In this document: in pieces, positions 26,401 through 35,269 of the stretch
Numbering within the stretch: position 1 is the first letter of the stretch
Layout of the letters: the number at the start of each line of letters is the position of its first letter
Origin: Chloracidobacterium sp.
Lineage (GTDB): Bacteria; Acidobacteriota; Blastocatellia; Pyrinomonadales; Pyrinomonadaceae
Direction of reading: 5' to 3'
DNA: 64,000 bases
Assembly: GCA_016712045.1 (NCBI GenBank)
Contig: JADJRV010000001.1
Location: forward strand, 124,001-188,000
The notes under the pieces: model-generated
Seen by the model: only the letters and a program-made list of their open reading frames with translations
What the model was told of the DNA's origin: nothing
Databases searched by the model: none
Made by a program: the position numbers and the translations under genes

Positions 26401-28765
26401 ACAACAACAGTTGGACGGGCGGATTTACCTACGACAACAACGGCAATGTCCTGACGACGACCGATGCCAAGGGCACGACGATCACGAATACCTACGACGC
26501 CCTTAACCGTGCACTCACCCGAACCTATTCCGACGGCACCCCGACCGTTACAAACTTTTACGACGGCGAGGGACTGCCTGCCGTCCCCGACCATTCTAAA
26601 GGCAAGCTCACCAAGGTCGCGAGCAGCGTTTCGGAATCGAAATACACCGAGTTCGACCTGCTGGGCAGGCTCAAAGAAAGCCAGCAATATACCGACGGTA
26701 ATACCTATACCTCGAAATACACCTACAACCTATCCGGTGCTCTTGTCGAGGAAGAATATCCGAGCGGGCGAGTTGTGAAGAATGTGCTTGATAACAATGG
26801 CGATCTCTCGATAGTCCAAAGCAAAAAGAACGCTAGTTCCGGCTATTGGCATTATGCCGATGGTTTTACCTACAACGCCGCGGGCGGCGTTACGAAGATG
26901 CAGTTGGGCAATGGGCTGTGGGAAACTGCTCAGTTCAATACGCGACAACAGGTGACGCAGCTTGGGCTTGGGATCGTGGCGACGGATACGAGTCATTGGA
27001 AGATCGATTACGAGTTTGGCGAACTGCAAACAAACGGCACGGTTGATGCGACAAAGAATACTGGCAACATCGGCAAGCAAACTCTGACCGTGCCGGGAAC
27101 GAACTTTGTTCAGGCGTACAAATACGATCCGCTGGATCGATTGACCGAGGCTAAGGAAACCACCAGCTCAACGCAAAACTGGATACAGCAATTTGGCTAC
27201 GACCGATACGGCAACCGGACGAGTTTTAGCCAGACTATCGGCAGTACAACCACGACCTCAACGCCAAGCATCGATGCGGGTACAAACCGTTTCAGCGGCA
27301 GCCAAGGCTTTACCTACGATGCTAACGGCAACATTACCCAAGACGCCGACCCGCTAAACTCGCATGTCCGTGCGTTCACCTTTAACGGTGATAATAAACA
27401 GACTCAGGTCACGGATGTCTCAAACTCAAACCACGTAGTCGGTACCTATTACTACGACGGCGAAGGCAAACGCGTCAAAAAGGTAACCGACACCGAAACC
27501 ACGATCTTTGTCTATTCCTCGGGCAAACTCGTTGCCGAATACTCAACAGAGCTTGCCGCCGAACCCGCTGTAAATTACACAACTGCGGATCTCCTCGCAA
27601 CACCGAGGATAATTACCGACGCGTCAGGACAAATCAAATCTCGCCGCGATTTTATGCCATTTGGCGAGGATATTTTTGTAAATGTGGGAGGCCGCACAGA
27701 AGGCTTGGCCTACGGAACGAGTGCCGATGATGTACGGCAGAAATTCACAGGCTACCAGAAAGACGCGGAAACGTCCCTCGACTTCGCAGAGGCTAGAATG
27801 TATGAAAATCGTTTCGGGCGCTTTACAGCTGTCGACCCGCTCGTCGCTTCAGGTAAGTCAGGCAATCCCCAGACGTTTAATAGATTTACATATACGGGAA
27901 ATAATCCAATCACAATCACGGATCCTGGGGGGTTGGACTGGTATCAGCAAACTTCCGGCAATCGAACTAACTATAAGTGGTTCGATGGACAAGCGGATAA
28001 AGGATGGGAAGCAGTTGATTTTGGGGCAGTTGGCAATGGTTATGCCCGTCTTGACGGGGCTAGTCTAGGCGATCAGTCACTTGGAACGATCTACCTCAAT
28101 AGATATGGCAACAGCTACTTAAATCAAGCTGAGTATTCTGGAATGTTGGAGCGAAATAGCTATGGCTTAACGAGTGCAATTGGAGACACGGCCATAGGAT
28201 CTGCGAAATGGGGCTGGAATGGTATGGCAGCTGTTTCGGCGCCTTTTATGGAGTTGCAGGAAGACTAAGTTGGGAGTATGGGTTTACAGGCCGACCTCGT
28301 CAAATGCCCTCGGTAATGTACTTTGACTATTCAAATCAGGTTCAAGCGAATGCTGGAATCGCGATGACGATGGTTAGCTTTCTGACGCCGGCATTTGCAA
28401 GATCCGCAGCCTCATCCGGTGTGGTTGCTGGGTCAACAGCCGCCGCGGGAACATCTTTACAATATGAGCAATACGCTCTAACTGCAAGAAACAGTGGGTA
28501 TTATCCCGTGATGCAAAGAGGATTCAAAGACCCCGTCGGAACTGTATTTCTGAATAAAGGGGATGTTTGGAAATTTGGTGAAACTATGAATCCCGGTTCC
28601 AGATATTCTGGAGCATTTTTGAAGAACACGGGGGCAGGCTTAAAATTTGAGTCGCAATTTTCAACCCCATCTCTCAACAGGGCGTTAAGAGTAGAATTAC
28701 AAAAAATCACTCAGTACGAGAATCGCTTTGGCCAACTACCACCCGGTAATAAGATTAGGAGGTAG
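23439..28765 (+). CDS. Secreted RHS/YD-repeat polymorphic toxin, frameshifted, with probable GIY-YIG-like C-terminal toxin
   Basis: About 1,770 residues when three frameshifts are bridged: T-run 24451-24455 (one T missing), T-run 25561-25565 (one T extra), and one between 28230 and 28268. It has a signal peptide (LLSLILFCFAVMLFCAQT) and an N-terminal SpvB/RHS-like region, then dozens of YD repeats (YDANGNITQD, YDPLDRLTEA, YDRYGNRTSF). The RHS core end follows: FTGYQKDAETSLDFAEARMY, RFTAVDP and NRFTYTGNNPITITDPGG. The variable C-terminus (28300-28765) reads YYPVMQRG, VWKFGETMNPGSRYS, ALRVELQKI and QLPPGNKI, consistent with a URI/GIY-YIG nuclease toxin (R, E and N in order). A candidate immunity gene follows after 9 bases. 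Toxin activity is inferred. Confidence 0.85.
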
Positions 28766-28774
28766 AATTAACCC

Positions 28775-29176
28775 ATGAAGTTTTTTACAACATACGATGC
28801 CAATAGTGAAGCAAACCTTGATGAGGTGCTTGACGCCTTGGACGAGGGAGGGTTCGAGCAGTTCTTTGCAGACAAATTCTACGACGATTCGGGAATTGAA
28901 ATGGCGGTTGTTTTAATGTGTCGTAATCCTCAACTGAATTTTGCGCAGCGAATACGATTCTCAAAAAAAGAAAACTGCCTTTATATGGACCTTATGCTTG
29001 ACTTAGATATTATGAGACGAGTCGATTCGAAGACTAAAAAACAAATTGTTGGCGAGAGGTTCGTACTGGAAATTCCGCAGATCATCAAAAAAAAGGGATT
29101 TAGAGACTTTGACCTAAATAGATTCACTAAGGATCTTAGGTCGTGGTTCGTCTGTCAGGATTGGATTAACGAATAA
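28775..29176 (+). CDS. Candidate immunity protein for the RHS toxin
   Basis: A 133-residue, acidic-start cytoplasmic protein (MKFFTTYDANSEANLDEVLD) without signal peptide or membrane segment. It begins 9 bases after the toxin stop. In polymorphic toxin loci the gene immediately after the toxin C-terminus usually encodes a small protein that binds and neutralises that domain. I cannot assign it to a named Imm family. The base composition is lower in G+C than the neighbouring RHS core and matches the toxin tip, as expected for an exchangeable toxin-immunity cassette. It is followed by a bidirectional terminator. Confidence 0.65.
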   Translation: MKFFTTYDANSEANLDEVLDALDEGGFEQFFADKFYDDSGIEMAVVLMCRNPQLNFAQRIRFSKKENCLYMDLMLDLDIMRRVDSKTKKQIVGERFVLEIPQIIKKKGFRDFDLNRFTKDLRSWFVCQDWINE

Positions 29177-29220
29177 ATTGCGAGAGGGCTCAATCTTTAT
29201 TAGTGAGAATGGATAGAGTG

Positions 29221-29252
29221 AAAAAAGGCTTCGCATATCGCGAAGCCTTTTT
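29221..29252. terminator. Bidirectional terminator between immunity and CYTH genes
   Basis: A perfect 8-bp stem GGCTTCGC/GCGAAGCC with a 5-base loop, preceded by A6 and followed by T5, placed between two convergent genes. Confidence 0.92.
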
Positions 29253-29254
29253 CG

Positions 29255-29910
29255 TTATTTGACCGCTTTGATGCGTTTGCGGCTGAGGTCGGTTTCGTTT
29301 ATTGATTCGAGGGTCTCGTGGACCTTGGCGTAGATGCCGTCGGGGTCGAGGCCGTAGTTTATTCATCTGAAACAGAAACTGTGGCCGAGCCAAGCTTTGC
29401 GACTTCGGTCTGGATATCGGCAAAGGTCTTTTCGACGAGATTACTGCCCGCAAAGAATGGGTCCGTCGTGACCTCAAAAATTGCGAATGGCGGCGGGATC
29501 AGGGATTCCATTTGCTCGCGGGTCTCGAATTCGACCTTGGCGGTGTTCAGTCCCCACAAAGGGCCGAGATAAACGTCAAAGGCAAACGAGACGCGGTCAA
29601 ACTCGTGAAAATATCGGTTCTTGCGGATCTCCCTGCCCTCAAACCGTTCAAACGCGGCGTATTCCGCTTCGTTTAGATGTATCTCGGCAAGCTTTGTGAT
29701 CGCACCGTCTTCGGTCGTTAACGCAAATCTCTGTTGTAGGATATGCGTCCATTCTTTCGAGTACGGATCGCGTATCGCCCGCAATCTGATGCGGGTGTTT
29801 TCGATGTAATTATCAAAGATCTGCAGATGGCTGCTCGCCGGGGTGAGCGGTTCGGGCAGGCTCTCGATCAGAAAGAGTCGGTTGAGTTCGGTTTGAGCGG
29901 TATTGTTCAT
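29255..29910 (-). CDS. CYTH-like (triphosphate tunnel) domain protein, probable frameshift near the 3' end
   Basis: The first 183 residues (29359-29910) read as a CYTH-type protein: RLFLIESLPEPL at the start, a TRIRLRAIRDP strand with alternating basic residues, WTHILQQRF, and an acidic EFETREQME strand later. CYTH proteins bind triphosphates and metal in a beta tunnel. The frame stops at 29359, but the next frame continues at once with INYGLDPDGIYAKVHETLES and stops at 29255, with codon use like true genes. A missing A at about 29358-29363 (GATGAATAAAC) would join them as VSDEINYGLD. I annotate the merged reading. The gene is convergent with the immunity gene. Confidence 0.7.
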
Positions 29911-29965
29911 TTTCCTTAAATTTATTATACTCGTGAATTCGATTTATCGAGGAGAGACGAGACCT

Positions 29966-30523
29966 ATGACACGTAAATATTTTGTATTATTTTTCGCTTT
30001 TACACTGTTTATCGCAGCGTGCGGCGGCGGAACGACCCCGCCAAATGCTAACGGCGGCAACAGCAATACCGCTGGCGGCAATTCGAACAACCCGCTTGCC
30101 GTCACGACGCCTACGCCGGAAACCACGACCAACAACGCACCGACGCTGACGCCGGTATTCAAAGCGTATTGTGACGCGATGGTCAAAAAAGACGAGGCGG
30201 CTCTGCGTAAGATCTACTCGTCCGACACGATCAAAGATTTCGAAGAGCAGATGAAAGCCGACAAAATCAAGAGCTTGATGAAATTTCTCGAAGATGATGC
30301 AGTTTCGGGCAAGCTGTGCGAGGTCCGCAACGAACAGATCAAGGGTGACGAAGCCGTCGCCGAGATCCGTGCCGACAGCTATCCCAACGGTATCAAGGTC
30401 GTTTTTGTAAAAGAGGCCGGCGAATGGAAACTGACCAACCGCAGCCCGGCGATCGATTCGGTAAAGCAAACGGCGACCAATCCGCCGGTCGCAAATGCTA
30501 ATGCGAACGCCACGAAGAAATAA
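29966..30523 (+). CDS. Lipoprotein with NTF2-like domain
   Basis: A 185-residue lipoprotein. The signal YFVLFFAFTLFIAAC ends in a lipobox with Cys at about residue 18, followed by a Gly/Asn-rich flexible linker (NANGGNSNTAGG). From about residue 70 there is an NTF2-like or DUF4878-like domain (FKAYCDAMVKKDEAALRKIY to VFVKEAGEWKLTNRS), a cone-shaped fold with a pocket. The start is ATG 29966 after GGAGAG; an upstream frame exists but has no signal. It is probably anchored in the inner leaflet of the outer membrane. Ligand unknown. Confidence 0.78.
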   Translation: MTRKYFVLFFAFTLFIAACGGGTTPPNANGGNSNTAGGNSNNPLAVTTPTPETTTNNAPTLTPVFKAYCDAMVKKDEAALRKIYSSDTIKDFEEQMKADKIKSLMKFLEDDAVSGKLCEVRNEQIKGDEAVAEIRADSYPNGIKVVFVKEAGEWKLTNRSPAIDSVKQTATNPPVANANANATKK

Positions 30524-30546
30524 GATCCACAACTCACGGTGAATTC

Positions 30547-30580
30547 AAAATGACCTGAAATTTATTCGGGTCATTTTTTT
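30547..30580 (+). terminator. Terminator after the NTF2-like lipoprotein gene
   Basis: A stem of AAAATGACC/GGTCATTTT, extended inward, followed by T7. Confidence 0.9.
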
Positions 30581-30692
30581 GTTTTATTGCTTGCAATTGG
30601 GTATAAAACTGCTAACATTTTGAGATTGCTGGACAGAGAAGAAAGAACTGACCGGCAATTTTAGAAAATCTTTGAGGACAGGAAAACTGAAA

Positions 30693-31184
30693 ATGAAAAA
30701 CATTATTTTGACACTGGGCGTTTTGACGCTCACGTTCGCATTTATCGGCTGCGGAGCACCTGCGGCTAACAACACGGCTGCCAACAAACCGGCTAACGCC
30801 AATACCGCAGCTAACACAACCAACACCAACACAGCTGCTAACACCGCTGCAAACACTGCAAGCAACACAGCTGCTGCGCCTGCAGCATCTGGAGCTGATC
30901 AGGATTTCACGGTTGTTAATAAGACCGGCGTGATCATCGACAAGCTTTATGTTAGTCCAAGCGACAAAGACGATTGGCAGGAAGATATCCTCGGCAAAGA
31001 CGTACTTGCTGACGGCGAATCTTTAGAGATCAAATTTCACCCGAAAGAAAAGATCGCAAAATGGGATCTTAAGATCGAAGATTCAAAGGGACAGTCGATC
31101 GAGTTTCACGATCTCAATCTTACCGAGATCAGCAAAGTCACCCTCCATTTCAAAGATGGCAAAGGAACTGCCGAAACCGAATAG
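30693..31184 (+). CDS. Lipoprotein with Asn/Ala/Thr linker
   Basis: A 163-residue lipoprotein. Signal MKNIILTLGVLTLTFAFIG is followed by the lipobox Cys in FIGCGAP. A 55-residue low-complexity linker of Asn, Ala and Thr (NTAANTAANTA) follows, and then a compact beta domain of about 95 residues (FTVVNKTGVIIDKLYVSPS, LEIKFHPKEKIAKWDL). The motif pattern resembles small beta-sandwich proteins seen in secreted proteins of this phylum, but I cannot name it. Start taken at ATG 30693, with GGACAGG upstream; a TTG at 30672 is possible. Its 3' end shares a terminator with the convergent small membrane protein. Confidence 0.75.
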   Translation: MKNIILTLGVLTLTFAFIGCGAPAANNTAANKPANANTAANTTNTNTAANTAANTASNTAAAPAASGADQDFTVVNKTGVIIDKLYVSPSDKDDWQEDILGKDVLADGESLEIKFHPKEKIAKWDLKIEDSKGQSIEFHDLNLTEISKVTLHFKDGKGTAETE

Positions 31185-31208
31185 TCCTAGTTTGATCTAG
31201 AAAACAAA

Positions 31209-31240
31209 AAAGGCCGCTTCGAGTTATCGAGGTGGCCTTT
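31209..31240. terminator. Bidirectional terminator between lipoprotein and lmo0937-like gene
   Basis: A 14-bp stem from AAAGGCCGCTTCGA and TCGAGGTGGCCTTT (two G-U pairs) with a GTTA loop. A-rich on the left, T-rich on the right. Confidence 0.88.
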
Positions 31241-31249
31241 CTTATTTGC

Positions 31250-31396
31250 CTAAGCCGCTCTGTTACCGCGGATCAGTTGCAAAATTAGCACGACGAGCGC
31301 AACTACCAGTAGAATGTGAATGAGATTGCCGATGCCCGCCACGCCAAATCCAAGTGCCCATAGAACTAAAAGTATGAGTATGATCGTCCAAAGCAT
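31250..31396 (-). CDS. lmo0937 family small membrane protein
   Basis: A 48-residue protein read on the minus strand. It begins MLWTIILILLVLWALGF, continues with a second hydrophobic segment HILLVVALVVLILQLI and ends RGNRAA. This two-helix pattern is the lmo0937 family of tiny stress-associated membrane proteins. A strong site AGGAGAAAATT sits directly before the ATG at 31396. The gene is shorter than usual size cut-offs. It lies downstream of a Crp/Fnr gene, with a nested inverted repeat in its upstream region. Confidence 0.85.
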   Translation of the reverse strand: MLWTIILILLVLWALGFGVAGIGNLIHILLVVALVVLILQLIRGNRAA

Positions 31397-31446
31397 AATT
31401 TTCTCCTAAAATTTCATCCCAATTCTTTGTTACAAGATCAAAATTT

Positions 31447-31503
31447 TGGCGGGAACCGAATGAACACATTGCTGGGTGTTCTTGGTGTGGTTGGTTCCCG
31501 CCA
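31447..31503. promoter_or_regulatory. Nested inverted repeat upstream of the lmo0937-like gene
   Basis: Outer perfect 11-base arms TGGCGGGAACC/GGTTCCCGCCA with inner arms GAACAC/GTGTTC. It is 50 bases upstream of the small gene's start and could be an operator, a leader hairpin or the end of the Crp transcript. Confidence 0.45.
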
Positions 31504-31580
31504 GACTGGACCAGGCGGTCCCGTCGTTTGAAACTGTCTCCCGCGTCCCGCACAAAAAGCGTAAGTTGATCTAGAAAGCC

Positions 31581-32393
31581 CTAATTCAGCAACGCACCTG
31601 CGGTACCGCCGAGTTCGAAATAACAGGCGCAGGCGGCGTTCTCAACCCGTTCGCGATCTTGGATCTTTACTTTGCCGCGTGAATAGCGGATCAAATTGCT
31701 TTCCTGCAGCTCGTGGGCCATTTTAGAAACACTCGGACGATTGACACCGAGTATGCGTGAGATCTGCTCGTGCGTCAGACTCATTTTGCTCCGTCCCGAA
31801 CGATCCTGTACCATCAGGAGCCATGTGCAGAGGCGCTCTTTAACGCAGTGGTACATATTGCAGATCGCCTTTTGCGAGATCTGTCGAATGTAGACGTCCG
31901 TGTGCCGGCCAAGCGTATATCGCAGAGCATCATTTGACTGGAGCAGGCGTTCGATCTGAGACACACGAATTGTGCGCACCGTTCCCTCCTGTGAGACCTG
32001 TGTGTAATTGTGTGCGATGCTTGATCCCGATAGCACGCTCGACAGACCAATGGCTCCTTCATTCCCGGTAACGGCGATCTCGACCATTCGTCCGTCCTCA
32101 AGCGAGCGAAATTCAGAGATCACCGCGGTCAGCGGAAAATAGACAACATCGAGAGCGCCCTCTTCCTGAAACAAAACCTGCTCCTTATCAAGCTTCACCG
32201 TCTGCAAGTATGGTTCGATCATGTGGACCATTTTGGTTCCCAGCGAATCAAGGATCGCGTTCCCCCGATCGTCCATTAATAGCTGAGAAACTGCAATTGG
32301 CCGTTGAGATCGTGTTCGCTCGATGTAAGGAACGTAGCTAGAACTACTATAAGATTCTGTATTACTTATTCGTGTCGTTTCTCCAAAAGCCAT
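31581..32393 (-). CDS. Crp/Fnr family transcriptional regulator
   Basis: A 270-residue regulator. The N-terminal cyclic-nucleotide-binding-like beta barrel (VLFQEEGALDVVYFPLTAVI, MVEIAVTGNEGAIGL) is followed by a long dimer helix and a C-terminal winged helix with the recognition element LTHEQISRILGVNRPSVSKM. The Arg-Glu phosphate-binding cassette for cAMP is not obvious, so the signal is unknown. Start chosen at ATG 32393, which has AAGGAG 9 bases upstream; a TTG at 32477 would add 28 residues without homology. This class, with its YFP-x-VISE motif, is common in Acidobacteria. Palindromic sites lie 160-200 bases upstream. Confidence 0.87.
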   Translation of the reverse strand: MAFGETTRISNTESYSSSSYVPYIERTRSQRPIAVSQLLMDDRGNAILDSLGTKMVHMIEPYLQTVKLDKEQVLFQEEGALDVVYFPLTAVISEFRSLEDGRMVEIAVTGNEGAIGLSSVLSGSSIAHNYTQVSQEGTVRTIRVSQIERLLQSNDALRYTLGRHTDVYIRQISQKAICNMYHCVKERLCTWLLMVQDRSGRSKMSLTHEQISRILGVNRPSVSKMAHELQESNLIRYSRGKVKIQDRERVENAACACYFELGGTAGALLN

Positions 32394-32553
32394 TTCTTGA
32401 TCTCCTTGATCTGATATCGGGCAAGAAAGTGGGAGATGTTCTTGCCCATTCCCCTTGACCATCGAGGTAGCGTTCAAATCATTTCCAGCCCCATCACAAG
32501 CAAAAGAAACGCGATCGCTGCCTCGATGTAATGAGTATGCCGTCTAGTGGATT

Positions 32554-32599
32554 TAGGGAAAATCGGGAAAAAGGACAACTTTATTAGGGAAAATCCCTA
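32554..32599. promoter_or_regulatory. Two TAGGGA-type palindromic sites, 31 bp apart
   Basis: A perfect site TAGGGA-AAA-TCCCTA (32585-32599) and a partial copy TAGGGA-AAA-TCGGG (32554-32567), three helical turns apart, lie upstream of the Crp/Fnr gene. The symmetry and spacing fit a dimeric regulator, possibly the adjacent NarL-type response regulator. Confidence 0.45.
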
Positions 32600-32627
32600 T
32601 GTGGACAGGCAGCTTGAATATGCCGGA

Positions 32628-33284
32628 TCAATTGTCCTGAAGCCAATTTTGTAGGATTGCGTAGCGGACGATATCGGTGCGGCTTGTGATGCCGAGTTTT
32701 CGCATGCTGTTGGCTTTGTGAGCCTCAATGGTCTTTACGCTTAGGTCGATTCGTTCGGCGATCTCTTTGTTGCTGTAGCCAAGTGCGATCAGGCGAATAA
32801 CCTCGGATTCGCGGTCGGTGAGATCGCTTTTATTCTCACCGCGAAGCGATGAAGAGCGGGCCGCGTAGCTACCCAGGACTTTCCCTTGCAAACTTGGATC
32901 GACGTATGCGTTACCTGAGCCGATCGTGCGGATCGCGTTGATCAATTCATCCGGAGCACTTTGCTTGAGAACATAGCCGTTAGCTCCGGCGCTGATAAGT
33001 TGCTGTAGATAGCCGTCGTCCGTGTGGCGGGTGAGGATCAATATCTTTAGATCGAGCCTGAGGGAGCGCAGCCGTTTTGTAGCCCTTAAACCGTTCATGT
33101 TGGGCATGGAGATGTCCATTACGATCAGGTCAGGTTTCAACCTCTCGGCTTCGACAACTGCGATGTCACCGTCGCTTGCCTCGCCGACGATCTCCATATC
33201 GGTCTGGGCGTTGACAAGCAGTTTAATGCCTTCGCGAACCGTCTGGTGATCTTCGGCGATGAGAATACTAAGTTTGTCGCTCAT
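32628..33284 (-). CDS. NarL/FixJ-type response regulator
   Basis: A 218-residue two-component regulator. The receiver domain (residues about 5-120) has the acidic pair in LIAEDH, the phosphoacceptor Asp in DLIVMDISMP, and Lys in YVLKQS. The C-terminal LuxR-type HTH is LTDRESEVIRLIALGYSNKE with recognition helix VKTIEAHKANSMRKL. Its start overlaps the kinase stop by 4 bases (ATGA), so the pair is translationally coupled and surely cognate. Downstream lie the Crp gene and palindromic sites that it might bind. Confidence 0.93.
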   Translation of the reverse strand: MSDKLSILIAEDHQTVREGIKLLVNAQTDMEIVGEASDGDIAVVEAERLKPDLIVMDISMPNMNGLRATKRLRSLRLDLKILILTRHTDDGYLQQLISAGANGYVLKQSAPDELINAIRTIGSGNAYVDPSLQGKVLGSYAARSSSLRGENKSDLTDRESEVIRLIALGYSNKEIAERIDLSVKTIEAHKANSMRKLGITSRTDIVRYAILQNWLQDN

Positions 33285-35089
33285 ACAGATTTGGTTTTCA
33301 CTGCGTCGGTCAGCGGCACACGGACATAGATCGTTGTTCCGTTTCCGGGTGCAGATTCGATCTCGACCTCGCCGCCGATCAACGTCGCCCTTTCCTGCAT
33401 GCCCAAAAGACCTAGGCCGCGTCCCGATTTGTCAGGAACCGATCTTTTTCCGGGCACAAAACCCGTACCATCGTCTTCGATGATCAGTATAATGCGGTCG
33501 CCGCGTTTCTCAAGAATGACGCTGACGTGACTAGCTCCCGCGTGCTTTGCAACATTATTGAGAGCCTCTTGGGTGATGCGGTAAAGATGAATTTCCATCT
33601 CCGGACTGAACCGCCGTTTTGGAATTTTTGCTGCCTGAAAGTCGGCCGGTATCTCAAAATGCCGCGACCATTCCTGGACAAAAGCTCCGACCGCCGGCGC
33701 AAATCCGAGATCGTCGAGGGCCGTTGGCCGCAGTTCCCATGCTAAATAGCTTACTTCGGCGTCCAGGCGAAGGGCAATTTCCTGCAAGCGGTTGATCTTA
33801 GGCGTTAGTATCTCATGTTCGCCGGCGGCGTCCTTTAACGACGCTATCTTTAGCCGCAATGCTGTCAAACGCTGCCCAAGCTGGTCGTGCAGGTCGCGTG
33901 CGATGCGGCGGCGCTCATCTTCCTGACTCGTTACAAGGCGGCCAAGTAGGTCAATACGTTTTTGTTCAGCGATCGCGTGGCCTTCCATTTCCTTGACCAA
34001 TTCGGCGTGAGTTTCGGCGAGCTCGTAGGTGCGATGTTTGACGCGGACATCAAGTTCTTCTTGGATCCTAATCAGTTCCTGTTCGTGCAGTTTTCGCTCT
34101 GTAACATCGCGAAATACAAGTACACTGCCCACAACGTCACCTTTTGGGCTGAGGATCGGTGCAGCGTGGTCCTCGACCGGGACTTGGGTTCCATATCGAG
34201 TCGCTAACAGGATCTTGTCAGCACTGGTGACCGATCCTTCACGAAGAGCCTTTAACGCGGGACTCTCGACCTCGATTCCGGTCGCCTCATCAATGAATGG
34301 CAAAACCGTGGTGAGATGTCTGCCGATCGCCTCGGCCTCCGTCAAAGAGGTAAAGTGCTGAGCGGCTAAATTGAGCGAGGTGATCCGTCCGTCGATATCG
34401 GTCGTAACAACGGCATCGGCAATGCTCGAGAGCGTCGCACGGAGGTGTTCCCGGCGGCTCTGAATTTCTCGTTCAGATCGGACGATTGCACGCCCGACGG
34501 CCTGGCTCATCACGATAGCGATGAGCAGACATATAATAAAAAAGATCGCTACAAAGCGTTCGATGGCCGCCACCTTGCCGGTGGCAATTGTTTTGTTGTT
34601 TTGATAACTATCCAGGGATTCGGGCAACATCTGTTCCCGCAAGAAGCCCATGGCCTCGACTCGGCTCTCGGTGAATCTACTCCATTCGTCCTCGCTGTAA
34701 AATCTCGACCCTCCGTTCGTAATGGCCTGACCCCGTTGTTTGAGAATCCCCCAAAGCGGCAAAAACTGTTCGGCGAGGTATCGTTGACGCTCGGTCTCGG
34801 CAAGTCGTGCATATTCGGAATGTTGTTTTTCGATCTCTTCGATTGCCGCCTCGGCATCCTTTTGATGTTCCGGGTCATTAGTTTGAGCGTAGGTGCGAAC
34901 GGCGAGGGTGTACGACAGCACCCCGACCTCGATAGCTTTTGCCGCTGCCCGTCGCGGACGGCCGACTTCGGTCATCGCTTCTATAGCACTATCAACCGAC
35001 TGAAGCGGTAGGATCACAGCAATATTGGAAATGATCAGAATAACGATCAAAGCTCCGAATCCTAAAGATAATTTTGTAGCGGTCGTCAT
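33281..35089 (-). CDS. Membrane histidine kinase (CHASE3-like sensor, PAS, HisKA_3)
   Basis: A roughly 602-residue sensor kinase. TM1 is KLSLGFGALIVILIISNIAV, a helical extracytoplasmic CHASE3-like region spans about residues 30-175, and TM2 (FVAIFFIICLLIAIVMSQAV) follows. A PAS domain (LSSIADAVVTTDIDGRITSL to VFRDVTERK) precedes a coiled coil and a HisKA_3 phosphoacceptor helix with His near residue 399 in IARDLHDQLGQRL. The HATPase_c domain has N box ALNNVAKHA, G1 DDGTGF and G2 GRGLGLLGM. Start chosen at ATG 35089 so that TM1 is N-terminal; ATG 35134 is possible. It signals to the overlapping NarL-type regulator. Confidence 0.92.
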   Translation of the reverse strand: MTTATKLSLGFGALIVILIISNIAVILPLQSVDSAIEAMTEVGRPRRAAAKAIEVGVLSYTLAVRTYAQTNDPEHQKDAEAAIEEIEKQHSEYARLAETERQRYLAEQFLPLWGILKQRGQAITNGGSRFYSEDEWSRFTESRVEAMGFLREQMLPESLDSYQNNKTIATGKVAAIERFVAIFFIICLLIAIVMSQAVGRAIVRSEREIQSRREHLRATLSSIADAVVTTDIDGRITSLNLAAQHFTSLTEAEAIGRHLTTVLPFIDEATGIEVESPALKALREGSVTSADKILLATRYGTQVPVEDHAAPILSPKGDVVGSVLVFRDVTERKLHEQELIRIQEELDVRVKHRTYELAETHAELVKEMEGHAIAEQKRIDLLGRLVTSQEDERRRIARDLHDQLGQRLTALRLKIASLKDAAGEHEILTPKINRLQEIALRLDAEVSYLAWELRPTALDDLGFAPAVGAFVQEWSRHFEIPADFQAAKIPKRRFSPEMEIHLYRITQEALNNVAKHAGASHVSVILEKRGDRIILIIEDDGTGFVPGKRSVPDKSGRGLGLLGMQERATLIGGEVEIESAPGNGTTIYVRVPLTDAVKTKSV

Positions 35090-35214
35090 CGATCTATTGT
35101 CTAATTTTACAATTTCAGCATTGATGCCAAGCATAGGTCAACCGCGGAATGGGGTCGGATCGGAGCAGTGCAACGTGAAACGGACATGGGGAAACCGGAG
35201 GTTAGCGTCACAGA

Positions 35215-35252
35215 AAAGGCTACGGACAATTCGCCCGCAGCCTTTCTTTTTT
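35215..35252. terminator. Hairpin downstream of the acyl-CoA dehydrogenase gene
   Basis: An 11-bp stem AAAGGCTACGG/CCGCAGCCTTT with one mismatch. T-rich on the plus side and a shorter TTTT on the minus side, where it would end the dehydrogenase transcript. Confidence 0.6.
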
Positions 35253-35269
35253 TAGGTAACGCGATCTAA

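Noticed and set aside
29190..29477. 95-residue minus-strand frame near the CYTH gene
   Set aside because: Arg/Pro-rich shadow; the true continuation of the CYTH protein is in another frame.
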